From positions 186,001 through 250,000 of the forward strand of contig CANMCX010000002.1 in assembly GCA_947496465.1 (NCBI GenBank): a stretch of 64,000 nt of DNA. The letters run 5' to 3'. The DNA is from Marinifilum_A sediminis. GTDB lineage: Bacteria; Bacteroidota; Bacteroidia; Bacteroidales; Marinifilaceae. The stretch's first letter is position 1. Each line of letters begins with the position of its first letter. A program made the position numbers and the translations under genes. The notes below the pieces were generated by a model, which was not told where the DNA came from, did no database searches, and saw only the letters and a list, made by a program, of their open reading frames with translations. Below, one piece after another: positions 26,798-35,495 of the stretch.

Positions 26798-29023
26798 ATG
26801 GCTAAAATGCAATTCAAAGCCGGTGAATGGCAAAAAACTATTAACGTTAGAGATTTCGTTAGTAACAATTTAACTTCGTACACCGGAGATTCTTCATTTT
26901 TGACTGAAGCGACAGAACGCACAAAGAAATTATGGGATATCTGCAAAGAAGCAGTTAAGGAAGAACGTGCTAATAATGGAGTTCGCTCAATCGATACAGA
27001 AACAGTATCAACCATTGCTTCTCACGGAGCTGGTTATATCGATAAATCATTAGAATTGATCGTCGGATTACAAGCTGATGAATTACTTCGCAGAGCAATG
27101 AAGCCTTATGGTGGTATTGCTGTAGTTGAAAAAGCATGTACAGAGCAAGGTCTTGAAGTATCGGATCGTGTAAAAGACATTTTCCGCAACTTCGCAAAAA
27201 CTCACAATGATGGTGTTTTTGATGCATATACCGACGAAATTCGTAAATTTCGTTCTTTAGGATTCCTTACTGGTCTTCCTGATAACTACGCTCGTGGTCG
27301 TATCATTGGTGATTACCGTCGTGTAGCACTTTACGGTATCGATCGTTTGATCCAAGCTAAAAAAGAAGATTTGAATGGTTTACAAGGAACCATGACAGAT
27401 CAAATGATTCGTCTTCGTGAAGAGGTTTCAGAGCAAATCAAGGCTTTAGGTCAAATTAAGGAGCTTGGTGACAAGTACGGCTTGGAATTAAATCGTCCAG
27501 CTGAAACTGCACAAGAAGCTATCCAGTGGGTTTATATGGGATACCTTGCTGCAGTAAAAGAGCAAGATGGTGCTGCTATGTCATTGGGTAACGTTTCTAC
27601 TTTCCTTGATGTTTATATCAATCGTGATCTTGAAGCAGGTGAAATTACTGAGGAATTTGCTCAGGAAATGTTAGACCAATTCGTAATGAAATTGCGTATG
27701 GTTCGTCACCTACGTATGAATGCTTACGATGAGATTTTCGCAGGTGATCCAACTTGGGTAACTGAGTCTATTGGTGGTAACACTCTTGACGGAAGAACTA
27801 AGGTAACCAAGACATCTTTCCGTTTCTTGAATACATTATACACTCTTGGAGCTTCTCCAGAGCCAAACATGACCGTTCTTTGGTCTGAAACATTACCTGA
27901 AGGATTCAAGAAATTCTGCGCTCAGGTTTCTATCGATACTTCTTCAATTCAGTACGAGAATGACCAGTTGATGTGTGATACTCGTAAATCGGATGATTAT
28001 GGTATTGCTTGTTGTGTTTCTTACCAGGAAATTGGAAAGCAAATTCAGTTCTTCGGCGCGCGTTGTAACTTAGCTAAAACTCTTCTTTTAGCATTGAACG
28101 GTGGACGTTGTGAGAAAACAGGAACTCAATTGATCAACGGTATTCCAGCTATGTCAAGCGACGAGTTGAATTACGATGAGGTAATGAGTAACTACATGAT
28201 TGCAATGAAGGAAATGGCTCGTGTTTACAGCGATTCAATGAACATCATTCACTACATGCACGATAAGTACTACTACGAAAAGGCTCAAATGTCTTTAGTT
28301 GATACCAATCCTGCAATTAACCTTGCGTACGGTATTGCTGGTCTTTCAATTGTTGCCGATTCATTGTCTGCAATTAAGAATGCTAAGGTAACTGCTGTTC
28401 GTAACGAAGAAGGATTGACTTGCGATTTCAAGATTGAAGGTGATTTCCCATTCTATGGTAACGATGATGATGCAGTAGACTGTTTTGCTGTTGAAATTCC
28501 AACTCTTTTCAATGGCTTATTGAAAGAATTGCATACATATAAGAATGCTGAACCTACCATGTCTATTCTTACCATTACTTCTAACGTTGTTTATGGTTTG
28601 AAAACTGGTGCTACTCCTGATGGTAGAGCCGCTGGTGTACCTTTCGCTCCTGGTGCTAACCCAATGCACGGACGTGATTCTCATGGTGCAATTGCTTCTT
28701 TGAACTCTGTAGCAAAAATCAACTACGAAGATTCATTGGATGGTATCTCTAACACTTTCTCTATTGTTCCTAAATCATTAGGCGCAACTGCTGAAACTCG
28801 TCAGGATAACCTGGTAACTATGATGGATGCTTACTTTGTAAAAGGAGCTCATCACTTGAACGTAAATGTTTTGGATCGTGCAATGCTTGAAGATGCAATG
28901 GAGCATCCTGAAGAATATCCACAGCTTACTATCCGTGTATCGGGATATGCTGTAAACTTTGTACGTTTGACACGTGAGCAGCAACTTGAGGTGATCTCTC
29001 GTAGCTTCTTTGATAAAATGTAA
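26798..29023 (+). CDS. pflB: Formate C-acetyltransferase (pyruvate formate-lyase)
   Basis: 741 aa, starting MAKMQFKAGEWQKTINVRDF. It converts pyruvate and CoA to acetyl-CoA and formate by a glycyl-radical mechanism. The active-site cysteines are Cys405 and Cys406 (GIACCVSYQEIGKQIQFFGA). The glycyl-radical loop is RVSGYAVNF with Gly716. Length and motif spacing match the genuine PFL family rather than diol dehydratase or choline lyase relatives. The following pflA encodes its activase and focA the formate channel, in the same orientation; a hairpin after pflB may give higher pflB transcript levels than the rest. Strongly biased, regular codon use suggests high expression. Confidence 0.97.
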   Translation: MAKMQFKAGEWQKTINVRDFVSNNLTSYTGDSSFLTEATERTKKLWDICKEAVKEERANNGVRSIDTETVSTIASHGAGYIDKSLELIVGLQADELLRRAMKPYGGIAVVEKACTEQGLEVSDRVKDIFRNFAKTHNDGVFDAYTDEIRKFRSLGFLTGLPDNYARGRIIGDYRRVALYGIDRLIQAKKEDLNGLQGTMTDQMIRLREEVSEQIKALGQIKELGDKYGLELNRPAETAQEAIQWVYMGYLAAVKEQDGAAMSLGNVSTFLDVYINRDLEAGEITEEFAQEMLDQFVMKLRMVRHLRMNAYDEIFAGDPTWVTESIGGNTLDGRTKVTKTSFRFLNTLYTLGASPEPNMTVLWSETLPEGFKKFCAQVSIDTSSIQYENDQLMCDTRKSDDYGIACCVSYQEIGKQIQFFGARCNLAKTLLLALNGGRCEKTGTQLINGIPAMSSDELNYDEVMSNYMIAMKEMARVYSDSMNIIHYMHDKYYYEKAQMSLVDTNPAINLAYGIAGLSIVADSLSAIKNAKVTAVRNEEGLTCDFKIEGDFPFYGNDDDAVDCFAVEIPTLFNGLLKELHTYKNAEPTMSILTITSNVVYGLKTGATPDGRAAGVPFAPGANPMHGRDSHGAIASLNSVAKINYEDSLDGISNTFSIVPKSLGATAETRQDNLVTMMDAYFVKGAHHLNVNVLDRAMLEDAMEHPEEYPQLTIRVSGYAVNFVRLTREQQLEVISRSFFDKM

Positions 29024-29042
29024 GATCGTTTAACTTATATAT

Positions 29043-29089
29043 AAAGAGTACCGGAGCTTTCTTATGAAGGTTTCCGGATTCTTTTTTTT
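29043..29089 (+). terminator. Hairpin terminator or attenuator between pflB and pflA
   Basis: AAAGAGTACCGGAGCTTTC pairs imperfectly with GAAGGTTTCCGGATTCTTT, followed by eight T residues (about 29082-29089). It probably ends much pflB transcription while allowing some read-through into pflA. Confidence 0.75.
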
Positions 29090-29139
29090 ATTGCATCAAT
29101 GTGAATTTTAACATTGATATCCCACTTAAATAGAAAAAC

Positions 29140-29865
29140 ATGTTAAACGTTCATTCATTTGAATCATTAGGTACTTACGATGGACCAGGAATCCGTTTGG
29201 TCGTATTTCTACAAGGTTGTGCCTTTAAATGTTTGTATTGCGCTAATCCCGATACCATTAGTTTTAAAGGTGGCACTCCTACTCCATTGGATGAAATAAT
29301 GAGAAAAGCTCGTAATCAACGACCTTTCTTTGGAAAGATTGGTGGTGTGACCATTTCGGGTGGTGAGCCATTATGGCAAGCTGCAGAGTTAAAAAAACTT
29401 TTCAAGCTATTGAAAGAGGAAGATTTTAACACCTGCATAGATAGTAATGGAAATGTGCTAACCGATGATGTTAAAGAATTGATGGAATATACCGATTTGG
29501 TATTGCTTGATATCAAACACATCAACCCCGATTGGCACCAGAAAATTACAGGTAAACGCAATGATACTACTCTGAAATTTGCCAAATACCTTCGCGATAA
29601 GGATGTAAAAGTATGGATGCGTTATGTATTGGTTCCAGGATACTCTGATCAACCAGAATATTTGCATGAAATGGGTAAGCATTTTCAGGAGTACGGCAAT
29701 ATCGAAAAACTGGAAATTCAACCTTACCATAAATTAGGCGTTCACAAATACGAACACCTAAAAATGGAATACAAATTAGAAGAAGTTCCTGAAAACACAC
29801 TAGAACAACTTGAAGCGGCTAAAGAAATCTTCAGTCAGTATTTCAAGGAAGTCATTATTAATTAA
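29140..29865 (+). CDS. pflA: Pyruvate formate-lyase activating enzyme (radical SAM)
   Basis: 241 aa. The radical SAM [4Fe-4S] cysteines are Cys27, Cys31 and Cys34 in GCAFKCLYCANPDT. GGVTISGGEPLWQ is the SAM-binding GGE motif. YDGPGIRLVVFLQGC is the conserved activase N-terminus. There is no inserted ferredoxin domain, so it is the short PFL-type activase. It abstracts a hydrogen from the glycine of PflB (Gly716 here) to make the radical. It lies between pflB and focA, with focA starting 24 bp downstream. Confidence 0.95.
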   Translation: MLNVHSFESLGTYDGPGIRLVVFLQGCAFKCLYCANPDTISFKGGTPTPLDEIMRKARNQRPFFGKIGGVTISGGEPLWQAAELKKLFKLLKEEDFNTCIDSNGNVLTDDVKELMEYTDLVLLDIKHINPDWHQKITGKRNDTTLKFAKYLRDKDVKVWMRYVLVPGYSDQPEYLHEMGKHFQEYGNIEKLEIQPYHKLGVHKYEHLKMEYKLEEVPENTLEQLEAAKEIFSQYFKEVIIN

Positions 29866-29889
29866 TTACAAAATATTAATTGAACAACA

Positions 29890-30747
29890 ATGTCGTATCA
29901 AGATATCAATGAAATTGTTGAGGTAGCAAAACCAAAAATTGAAGTTTCTGTAAAGGATCAAAATGCTTTTAATTCACCATCCGAAACTGTTGAGGTAGTA
30001 AATCATACTGCTGAAGCTAAAAAAGTAATGCCGTCGAAAAAAACATTTGTATTAGCATTAATGGCGGGTGGATATATTGCTATGGGTAGTCTTTTGGCTT
30101 TAATTGTTGGTGGCGCCATGCCGGGTTTAGCAGCATCAAACCCAGGATTGCAAAAATTCTTTTTTGGAGCCGTTTTCCCTTTGGGATTAATATTGTGTGC
30201 AGTTGCTGGAGCAGAGCTATTTACAGGCAATACAGCTTATTTTATTCCTTCAGTATTGTCAAAAAGAATGTCTTTCAAAGTACCTTTAAAAAACTGGGGA
30301 ATTGTATACTTTGGTAACTTTATGGGTTCACTTATTGTTGCCTATTTTTTAGTATATCTTACAGGGGCACTAATGAATTCTCCATCGGTAGATTCTGCTA
30401 TTAATATAGCAATTGCAAAAACATCGAATCCATTTTACAAAACCTTTTTAAAAGGAATTGCATGTAATTGGATGGTAGCTTTGGCCATGTGGTTGGCTTA
30501 TGCATCAAAAGATATTGCCAGCAAAGTATTGGGAATTTGGTTTCCGGTTATGGCTTTCGTTGCAATGGGATTTGAACACTGCGTAGCAAATATGTTTTTT
30601 ATACCAGTAGCCATTTTCCATGGAGCTGACATTAGCTGGTTCGATTTTATTGTGAAAAATTTAATTCCGGCAACTTTGGGTAATATTGTTGGTGGAGCAT
30701 TATTTGTTGGGACTGCTTATTGGTATGTCTACGACAAAAAGAAATAA
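29890..30747 (+). CDS. focA: Formate/nitrite transporter family channel
   Basis: 285 aa with six membrane segments expected from about residue 53. The first reads KTFVLALMAGGYIAMGSLLA, and the conserved GNFMGSLIVA and NWMVALAMWLAYASKD match FNT signature regions. FNT proteins are pentameric channels; beside pflB-pflA this one should export or import formate. An unusual hydrophilic N-terminal extension of about 45 residues (VEVAKPKIEVSVKDQN) precedes TM1 and could interact with PflB, as the FocA N-terminus does in Escherichia coli (known for that species, inferred here). Confidence 0.92.
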   Translation: MSYQDINEIVEVAKPKIEVSVKDQNAFNSPSETVEVVNHTAEAKKVMPSKKTFVLALMAGGYIAMGSLLALIVGGAMPGLAASNPGLQKFFFGAVFPLGLILCAVAGAELFTGNTAYFIPSVLSKRMSFKVPLKNWGIVYFGNFMGSLIVAYFLVYLTGALMNSPSVDSAINIAIAKTSNPFYKTFLKGIACNWMVALAMWLAYASKDIASKVLGIWFPVMAFVAMGFEHCVANMFFIPVAIFHGADISWFDFIVKNLIPATLGNIVGGALFVGTAYWYVYDKKK

Positions 30748-31129
30748 TTGCCAAAAAACATAAACAATCGATAAAATCTATTAGATTGTTAAACTTATTT
30801 CTATTATTTAATTCAGGAAGAGCCTTTGATTAATTTCATTGGCTTTTTTTATTCTAAGAAATTAGCTTCGTATAAGACCAAATCACAGAAAAATTCATGA
30901 GTAATATTACAGTCGCAATCATACATTAAATTCTAAGTGGCTTAAAAATCATCTTTTTCCAATGTTTCTCTTTAATTATCTGCCAATTACACAAAATAAT
31001 AAACTTTCAAGAATTCATCCATTTTACAATACTTTCTTAATAAAAGTTGGATATTGGTATACTACCAATAAAAAATAGTTGATAACTCAAATTTTAACCC
31101 CAAAAGGAAATCTCATTTTGTTTGATATT
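30748..31129. other. 382-bp intergenic region between convergent genes, with a weak terminator
   Basis: AGCC (30821-30824) and GGCT (30841-30844) followed by seven T residues form a weak terminator for focA at 30821-30850. The rest is AT-rich with no ORF of coding character. Confidence 0.5.
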
Positions 31130-32749
31130 CTAATATACATCCTCTTGCCATCGTTTTTCAGACTTTAGTTTGGAAACGTAATTTTTCACTTCTTCTTTTG
31201 ATAATTTCCCTTCCTTAGCTATCACCTTCATTAAGGCTTTTCTGATACTAATAGCCATGGTACGTTTATTTCCACAAATATATACCGTCGCATTTCTATT
31301 CTCCATCCAATTGTAAATCTCAACGGATTGTTTTAATATAATATCTTGTACATAAATCTTTTCTGCTTGATCACGAGAAAATGCTGTTTCCAAACTGGTT
31401 AAAATTCCAGATTCCAGATACCTCACCAATTCATCCTGATAAATGAAATCAGTCTTAGAATTCCGTTCCCCAAAAATTAACCAATTATCTCCTTTCGATT
31501 TTGTAGCTGCCCTTTCCTGTAGAAATGAACGATAAGCTGCAATTCCAGTTCCACATCCAATCATAATAATTGGGAGATCTGTATTTTCCGGTAAGCGAAA
31601 GCTATCATTATTCTCAATGTATACCGAAATCATTTCTCCTACCTCAATTCTATCAGACAAGTACGAGGAAGTAATACCAATATGAGACCTATCTTTCAGA
31701 TTATATTCCATTACTCCCAAAGTTATGTGAACTTCATCGGGATACACATTATAACTGGATGCGACCGAATACAATCGAGGTTTCAATTTCCGAAGTACTG
31801 TTAGAAACTGCTCTGGTTTTATTACTACCGGAAAATCACTCACCATATCCAATACATCGTGATTGAAACAATACTCCTCTATTGCCTTAGAACTGGCAAT
31901 AATACGGTTCAATGCCTCGATATTGGCTATAGATGCATATTTTTTCAGAACAACAGGAGTTAACAAGCTAAGTTCATAATGTTTAATTAAAGATTCTTTA
32001 AGAAGTTCTATACTACCATTGTTTTGAATTGCATGAGTGCCATCAAACTTTAATTTTCGCAAAAGTCGATCCACCAAAAAACGAGAATTAGTACACTGAA
32101 TTGCAAGAGAATCACCTGGTTTATATTGTTTATTCACCCCTTCAAGCGAAAATGCAAGATGAATTGTTTTCTTGGTAGAATCAGACCCACAAAGATTTCT
32201 CTTCTCTTTTACTCTTACCTGAAACTCTCCTTTGGTGTTTTGACTATCAACATAAAAATCAAATGAAAAATCTGTGCTTGGGAACTGCTTATCCGCTTGA
32301 ATTAAATGAAAATGTGCTTCCACTGCCTTCTTAATCCAATCTCTTGCTACCTCTTCAAAATCTACATCACATTCCTGTACTGGTAATATTTTCTTAGATC
32401 CAAGTTGTAGCAATCGCTTTTCTAAATCTTTACCCGTTTTGCAGTAATCTTTATAACTGCTATCGCCAAGTGCCAAGACACTAAAGTTCAATTGTTTTAG
32501 ATCTTTTCTTTTCTTATCGTGAAGATAATTGTAAAATTCCATGGCTACGGCGGGAGGATCACCTTCACCATGAGTACTTACAATTAAAAGCATATTATGG
32601 ATCTTATCTAAGAGCTGAAACTCCATACTCTTCATTTCAAGTAAACACGTTTTTAAAGCAACTTGCTTTGCATACCTATTCGTAAGCTCTGCAATAGAAC
32701 GTGAATTACCAGTTCTGCTACCATATATAATGTAGAGAATATCCTTCAT
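31130..32749 (-). CDS. Diflavin reductase (sulfite reductase flavoprotein/CysJ-like)
   Basis: 539 aa in three domains. A flavodoxin domain (about 3-150) has YGSRTGNSRSIAELTNRYAK and VSTHGEGDPPAVA. An FAD-binding domain (about 170-390) has PRLYSVASSYNVYPDEVHIT, the RxYS motif. A NADPH-binding domain (about 400-539) has IIMIGCGTGIAAYRSFLQER and the cysteine-containing YICGNKRTMA. It passes electrons from NADPH through FAD and FMN to a partner. No sulfite reductase hemoprotein is near; instead it follows a KamA-family radical SAM gene with a single base between stop and start. Its partner may therefore be that [4Fe-4S] enzyme. Assimilatory sulfite reduction elsewhere in the genome is the alternative. 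Confidence 0.88.
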   Translation of the reverse strand: MKDILYIIYGSRTGNSRSIAELTNRYAKQVALKTCLLEMKSMEFQLLDKIHNMLLIVSTHGEGDPPAVAMEFYNYLHDKKRKDLKQLNFSVLALGDSSYKDYCKTGKDLEKRLLQLGSKKILPVQECDVDFEEVARDWIKKAVEAHFHLIQADKQFPSTDFSFDFYVDSQNTKGEFQVRVKEKRNLCGSDSTKKTIHLAFSLEGVNKQYKPGDSLAIQCTNSRFLVDRLLRKLKFDGTHAIQNNGSIELLKESLIKHYELSLLTPVVLKKYASIANIEALNRIIASSKAIEEYCFNHDVLDMVSDFPVVIKPEQFLTVLRKLKPRLYSVASSYNVYPDEVHITLGVMEYNLKDRSHIGITSSYLSDRIEVGEMISVYIENNDSFRLPENTDLPIIMIGCGTGIAAYRSFLQERAATKSKGDNWLIFGERNSKTDFIYQDELVRYLESGILTSLETAFSRDQAEKIYVQDIILKQSVEIYNWMENRNATVYICGNKRTMAISIRKALMKVIAKEGKLSKEEVKNYVSKLKSEKRWQEDVY

Positions 32750-32750
32750 A

Positions 32751-34022
32751 TTAACTTTTCACTCCAATTTGGTTTAACTGATCTACCCAGGTGGCATTTT
32801 CCTCGTATTTCATAAAAAATGGCTTATACGTTTCCTTATAATCTCGATGACGAACATATTGCATCATGAAATACTTTTCTCCATCAAGTGGATTCTCTAC
32901 TATTCCCATGATGTGCACTTTGCCCTTGGATGCCGACATAACAGGACCGGTAAGGGTTTTTGCCAAACTGCCAGTGCTTCGAATAGCATCAGTATATATT
33001 TGATAAGCCTCTTGCAATGGAATTTGGAAATATTCGTAAGGTCCGGTTTCTCGCTCAATAAACATGTAGTAAGGAACTAAGCCTAAGTTGACCTGATCTG
33101 TCCACATTTTAGCCCAAACTTCACTACTATTGTTGATATGGTTTAATATTGGTGCCTGGGTTCTGATCTGAGCTCCGGTAGCTCTTATATTACTTATGGC
33201 TTCCTGAACAATTTCATTATCAAGCTCTACATAATGATTAAAATGTGCCATTATCGAGAGATGTATTCCACGATCAACAATACGTCTAAACATGCTTAAC
33301 ATCTCCTCTGCCTCGTCATTAAATGCAGGTAAAAATGTAAACGGCCAATAACTTAAGGATTTTGTTCCGAATCTTATTACCTCCAAATTTTCAAGTTCCG
33401 CATCAAGTATTTTTTCGATATATTGATTTAGAGTTACAGGGCTCATAATCATTGGGTCACCACCTGTAAATAAAAGTTCATGTACATATTCATGATTTCT
33501 AATATAAGCAATCACCTTATCTATCTCCCGCATAGAAAACTGTAAATCAAGCTCCTTTGTAAATTGTGGCCACCTAAAACAGAAGGTACAATGGGCATGA
33601 CACGATTGTCCTTGTGTGGGAAAAAATAGCACAATATCCTGATACTTATGCTGAATACCTCTTAATTTTCCCCCATTTAATTCCGGAACATTTGTTAGTT
33701 GTTGAGCAGGGTGCGGATTTAAATCCATCCTAATTTTATTAATGATCTTATACAGCTCTTTCTCTGGTAGATTCTGCTTTACTCCTCTCCTTACCATTTC
33801 ATACTGCTCTTCCCTAAGCATATGTCGATTTGGAAAATTAAGAATATAGATCGGATCATCCTGATAGTTGTTCCAATCAATTAAATAATCAACCACATAA
33901 TTATTAGTTTTAAAAGGAATCACCTTGGAAACTATTGAGATTTCGTTTTTGACATCTTCCGAGAGATATCGCAAATATTCAATCTTTCTAAAATTTTTAG
34001 TATTGTATGTAATGAACCTCAT
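32751..34022 (-). CDS. KamA (lysine 2,3-aminomutase)-family radical SAM protein
   Basis: 423 aa from the ATG at 34022 (MRFITYNTKNFRK). The cluster-binding motif is Cys141, Cys145 and Cys148 in CHAHCTFCFR, with the FCFR that is typical of the KamA family, and LFTGGDPMIMSP is the SAM-binding loop. The C-terminal region reads TLTGPVMSASKGKVHIMGIV. I do not see the glycine-rich PGGGGK segment that carries the PLP lysine in classical lysine 2,3-aminomutases, so the reaction may differ from lysine to beta-lysine. It is coupled to the downstream diflavin reductase (one-base gap), a plausible dedicated reductant. Cytoplasmic. Confidence 0.88.
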   Translation of the reverse strand: MRFITYNTKNFRKIEYLRYLSEDVKNEISIVSKVIPFKTNNYVVDYLIDWNNYQDDPIYILNFPNRHMLREEQYEMVRRGVKQNLPEKELYKIINKIRMDLNPHPAQQLTNVPELNGGKLRGIQHKYQDIVLFFPTQGQSCHAHCTFCFRWPQFTKELDLQFSMREIDKVIAYIRNHEYVHELLFTGGDPMIMSPVTLNQYIEKILDAELENLEVIRFGTKSLSYWPFTFLPAFNDEAEEMLSMFRRIVDRGIHLSIMAHFNHYVELDNEIVQEAISNIRATGAQIRTQAPILNHINNSSEVWAKMWTDQVNLGLVPYYMFIERETGPYEYFQIPLQEAYQIYTDAIRSTGSLAKTLTGPVMSASKGKVHIMGIVENPLDGEKYFMMQYVRHRDYKETYKPFFMKYEENATWVDQLNQIGVKS

Positions 34023-34164
34023 ATCTAAGTAAATTAAGTAATACAAAGAGACAGGCAACAATGGATAAGTAGGATATTAAAAAATACCAATTAATGTAAC
34101 CAAAAGCAATTTATTTAGATTAAATCTAACTACAATGCATTTTAACTAAAAATCTCTTTTGATC

Positions 34165-34200
34165 ACAAAAAAATCCAATTAGCTTAAGCCAACTGGATTT
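34165..34200 (-). terminator. Rho-independent terminator after purT
   Basis: AAATCCAATT (34171-34180) pairs with AACTGGATTT (34191-34200), the loop holding the palindrome GCTTAAGC. On the minus strand a T run follows (complement of 34167-34173). Confidence 0.75.
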
Positions 34201-34219
34201 GATATGAAATATGTATAAG

Positions 34220-35410
34220 TTATTTACAACTTACATCATCATAATTATTCTTAACTTGAATCAAGGCGACCATTTCCTTGGTCTGATCAACGCATGAAAA
34301 AACATTTTCACCAATAGTATTATATGCTAAAGTAATACCCATTCTTCGAAATTCTCTTGTTGTTGGTTTCCCAAAGAATCTCAAATCGGATTTTGGATAA
34401 ACAGCAGCTTTTTCAACACCTTCAAAGTAGGGATTACTACCTTCATTGTCAGCTAAAATAACAGCACTTGCTCCTACCCTTTCCAATGTAATTTCAGAAA
34501 TAGGTAAGCCCAAAACTGCACGACAATGCAATTCAAACTCACTAAAATTCTGCGTTCCTGCAAGCGTTACCATTCCAGTATCATGCGGGCGAGGTGATAA
34601 TTCAGAAAATACCACGCCATCTTCGCAAATAAAGAACTCAACACCCCAAAGTCCGTTACCACCCAAAACGGACGTAACTTTTTCGGCCATTTCCTGTGCC
34701 ACTTTCACATCCTCCTCAGAAATTAAAGCTGGTTGCCAACTTTGCTGGTAATCCCCACGTTCCTGAACATGTCCAATAGGAGGACAAAATAGAGTTGTAC
34801 CATTTTTTTGAGTAACCGTAAGCAATGTAATTTCTGAAGTGAATTTCACAAAAGCTTCAACAATTACATCACCTGAATCTCCACGACCTTTCGATCCTGC
34901 AATATCCCATGCCTTGGCTATATCATCGTAACATTTGATTACCGATTGACCTTTTCCCGAAGAAGACATTAGAGGTTTTACCACACAAGGCATTCCCACT
35001 TCTTCCACAACCTTATACATATCCTCCAAAGAGTGTGCGTAAAGGTATTTTGCGGTACGAATTCCTAAATCTTTAGCCGCTAAATCTCGAATAGCTCTTC
35101 GGTCCATCGTAAAATTAGCCGCCTTTGCACTCGGAACAACCTGAATTCCTTCTTCCTCATAAGCATAAAATCGCTCCGTACGAATGGCTTCAATCTCCGG
35201 CACTATTACATCAGGTTGATGCTTCGCTACTATCCTATCCAGGGCATCTCCATCCAACATGTTTATCACTTCAAAGACATCCGCAACTTGCATAGCTGGA
35301 GCTCCAGCATAACTATCAACTGCAATAACATTTTGTCCTAATCGCTGAGCAGCAATCACAAATTCTTTCCCTAACTCTCCTGAGCCTAACAGTAAAATTT
35401 TCTTTACCAT
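34220..35410 (-). CDS. purT: Formate-dependent phosphoribosylglycinamide formyltransferase
   Basis: 396 aa, ATP-grasp enzyme. Starts MVKKILLLGSGELGKEFVIA; AVDSYAGAPAMQVADV, VINMLDGDALDRIV and VPEIEAIRTERFY match PurT closely. The ATP-binding loop is PLMSSSGKGQSVI, and the metal-binding part is FFICEDGVVFSELSPRPHDTGMVTL. It uses formate and ATP to convert GAR to FGAR in purine synthesis. Together with pflB-pflA-focA some 5 kb away it forms a loose formate-handling neighbourhood. Single-gene unit with its own terminator. Confidence 0.97.
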   Translation of the reverse strand: MVKKILLLGSGELGKEFVIAAQRLGQNVIAVDSYAGAPAMQVADVFEVINMLDGDALDRIVAKHQPDVIVPEIEAIRTERFYAYEEEGIQVVPSAKAANFTMDRRAIRDLAAKDLGIRTAKYLYAHSLEDMYKVVEEVGMPCVVKPLMSSSGKGQSVIKCYDDIAKAWDIAGSKGRGDSGDVIVEAFVKFTSEITLLTVTQKNGTTLFCPPIGHVQERGDYQQSWQPALISEEDVKVAQEMAEKVTSVLGGNGLWGVEFFICEDGVVFSELSPRPHDTGMVTLAGTQNFSEFELHCRAVLGLPISEITLERVGASAVILADNEGSNPYFEGVEKAAVYPKSDLRFFGKPTTREFRRMGITLAYNTIGENVFSCVDQTKEMVALIQVKNNYDDVSCK

Positions 35411-35472
35411 AAAACAACTTTCAATTTATAAAATGGATTATTTAAACGGTTGTTAAGTATCTTAAAATGCAA

Positions 35473-35495
35473 AATTACATTTAAATAATGTAATT
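35473..35495 (-). terminator. Palindrome at the stop of the BvgS-like kinase gene
   Basis: AATTACATT (35473-35481) and AATGTAATT (35487-35495) form a 9-bp AT-only stem starting at the kinase stop codon, followed on the minus strand by TTTGC. It overlaps TAATTTTG (35477-35470 on the minus strand), a possible -7 box for purT, so its role is ambiguous. Confidence 0.35.
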
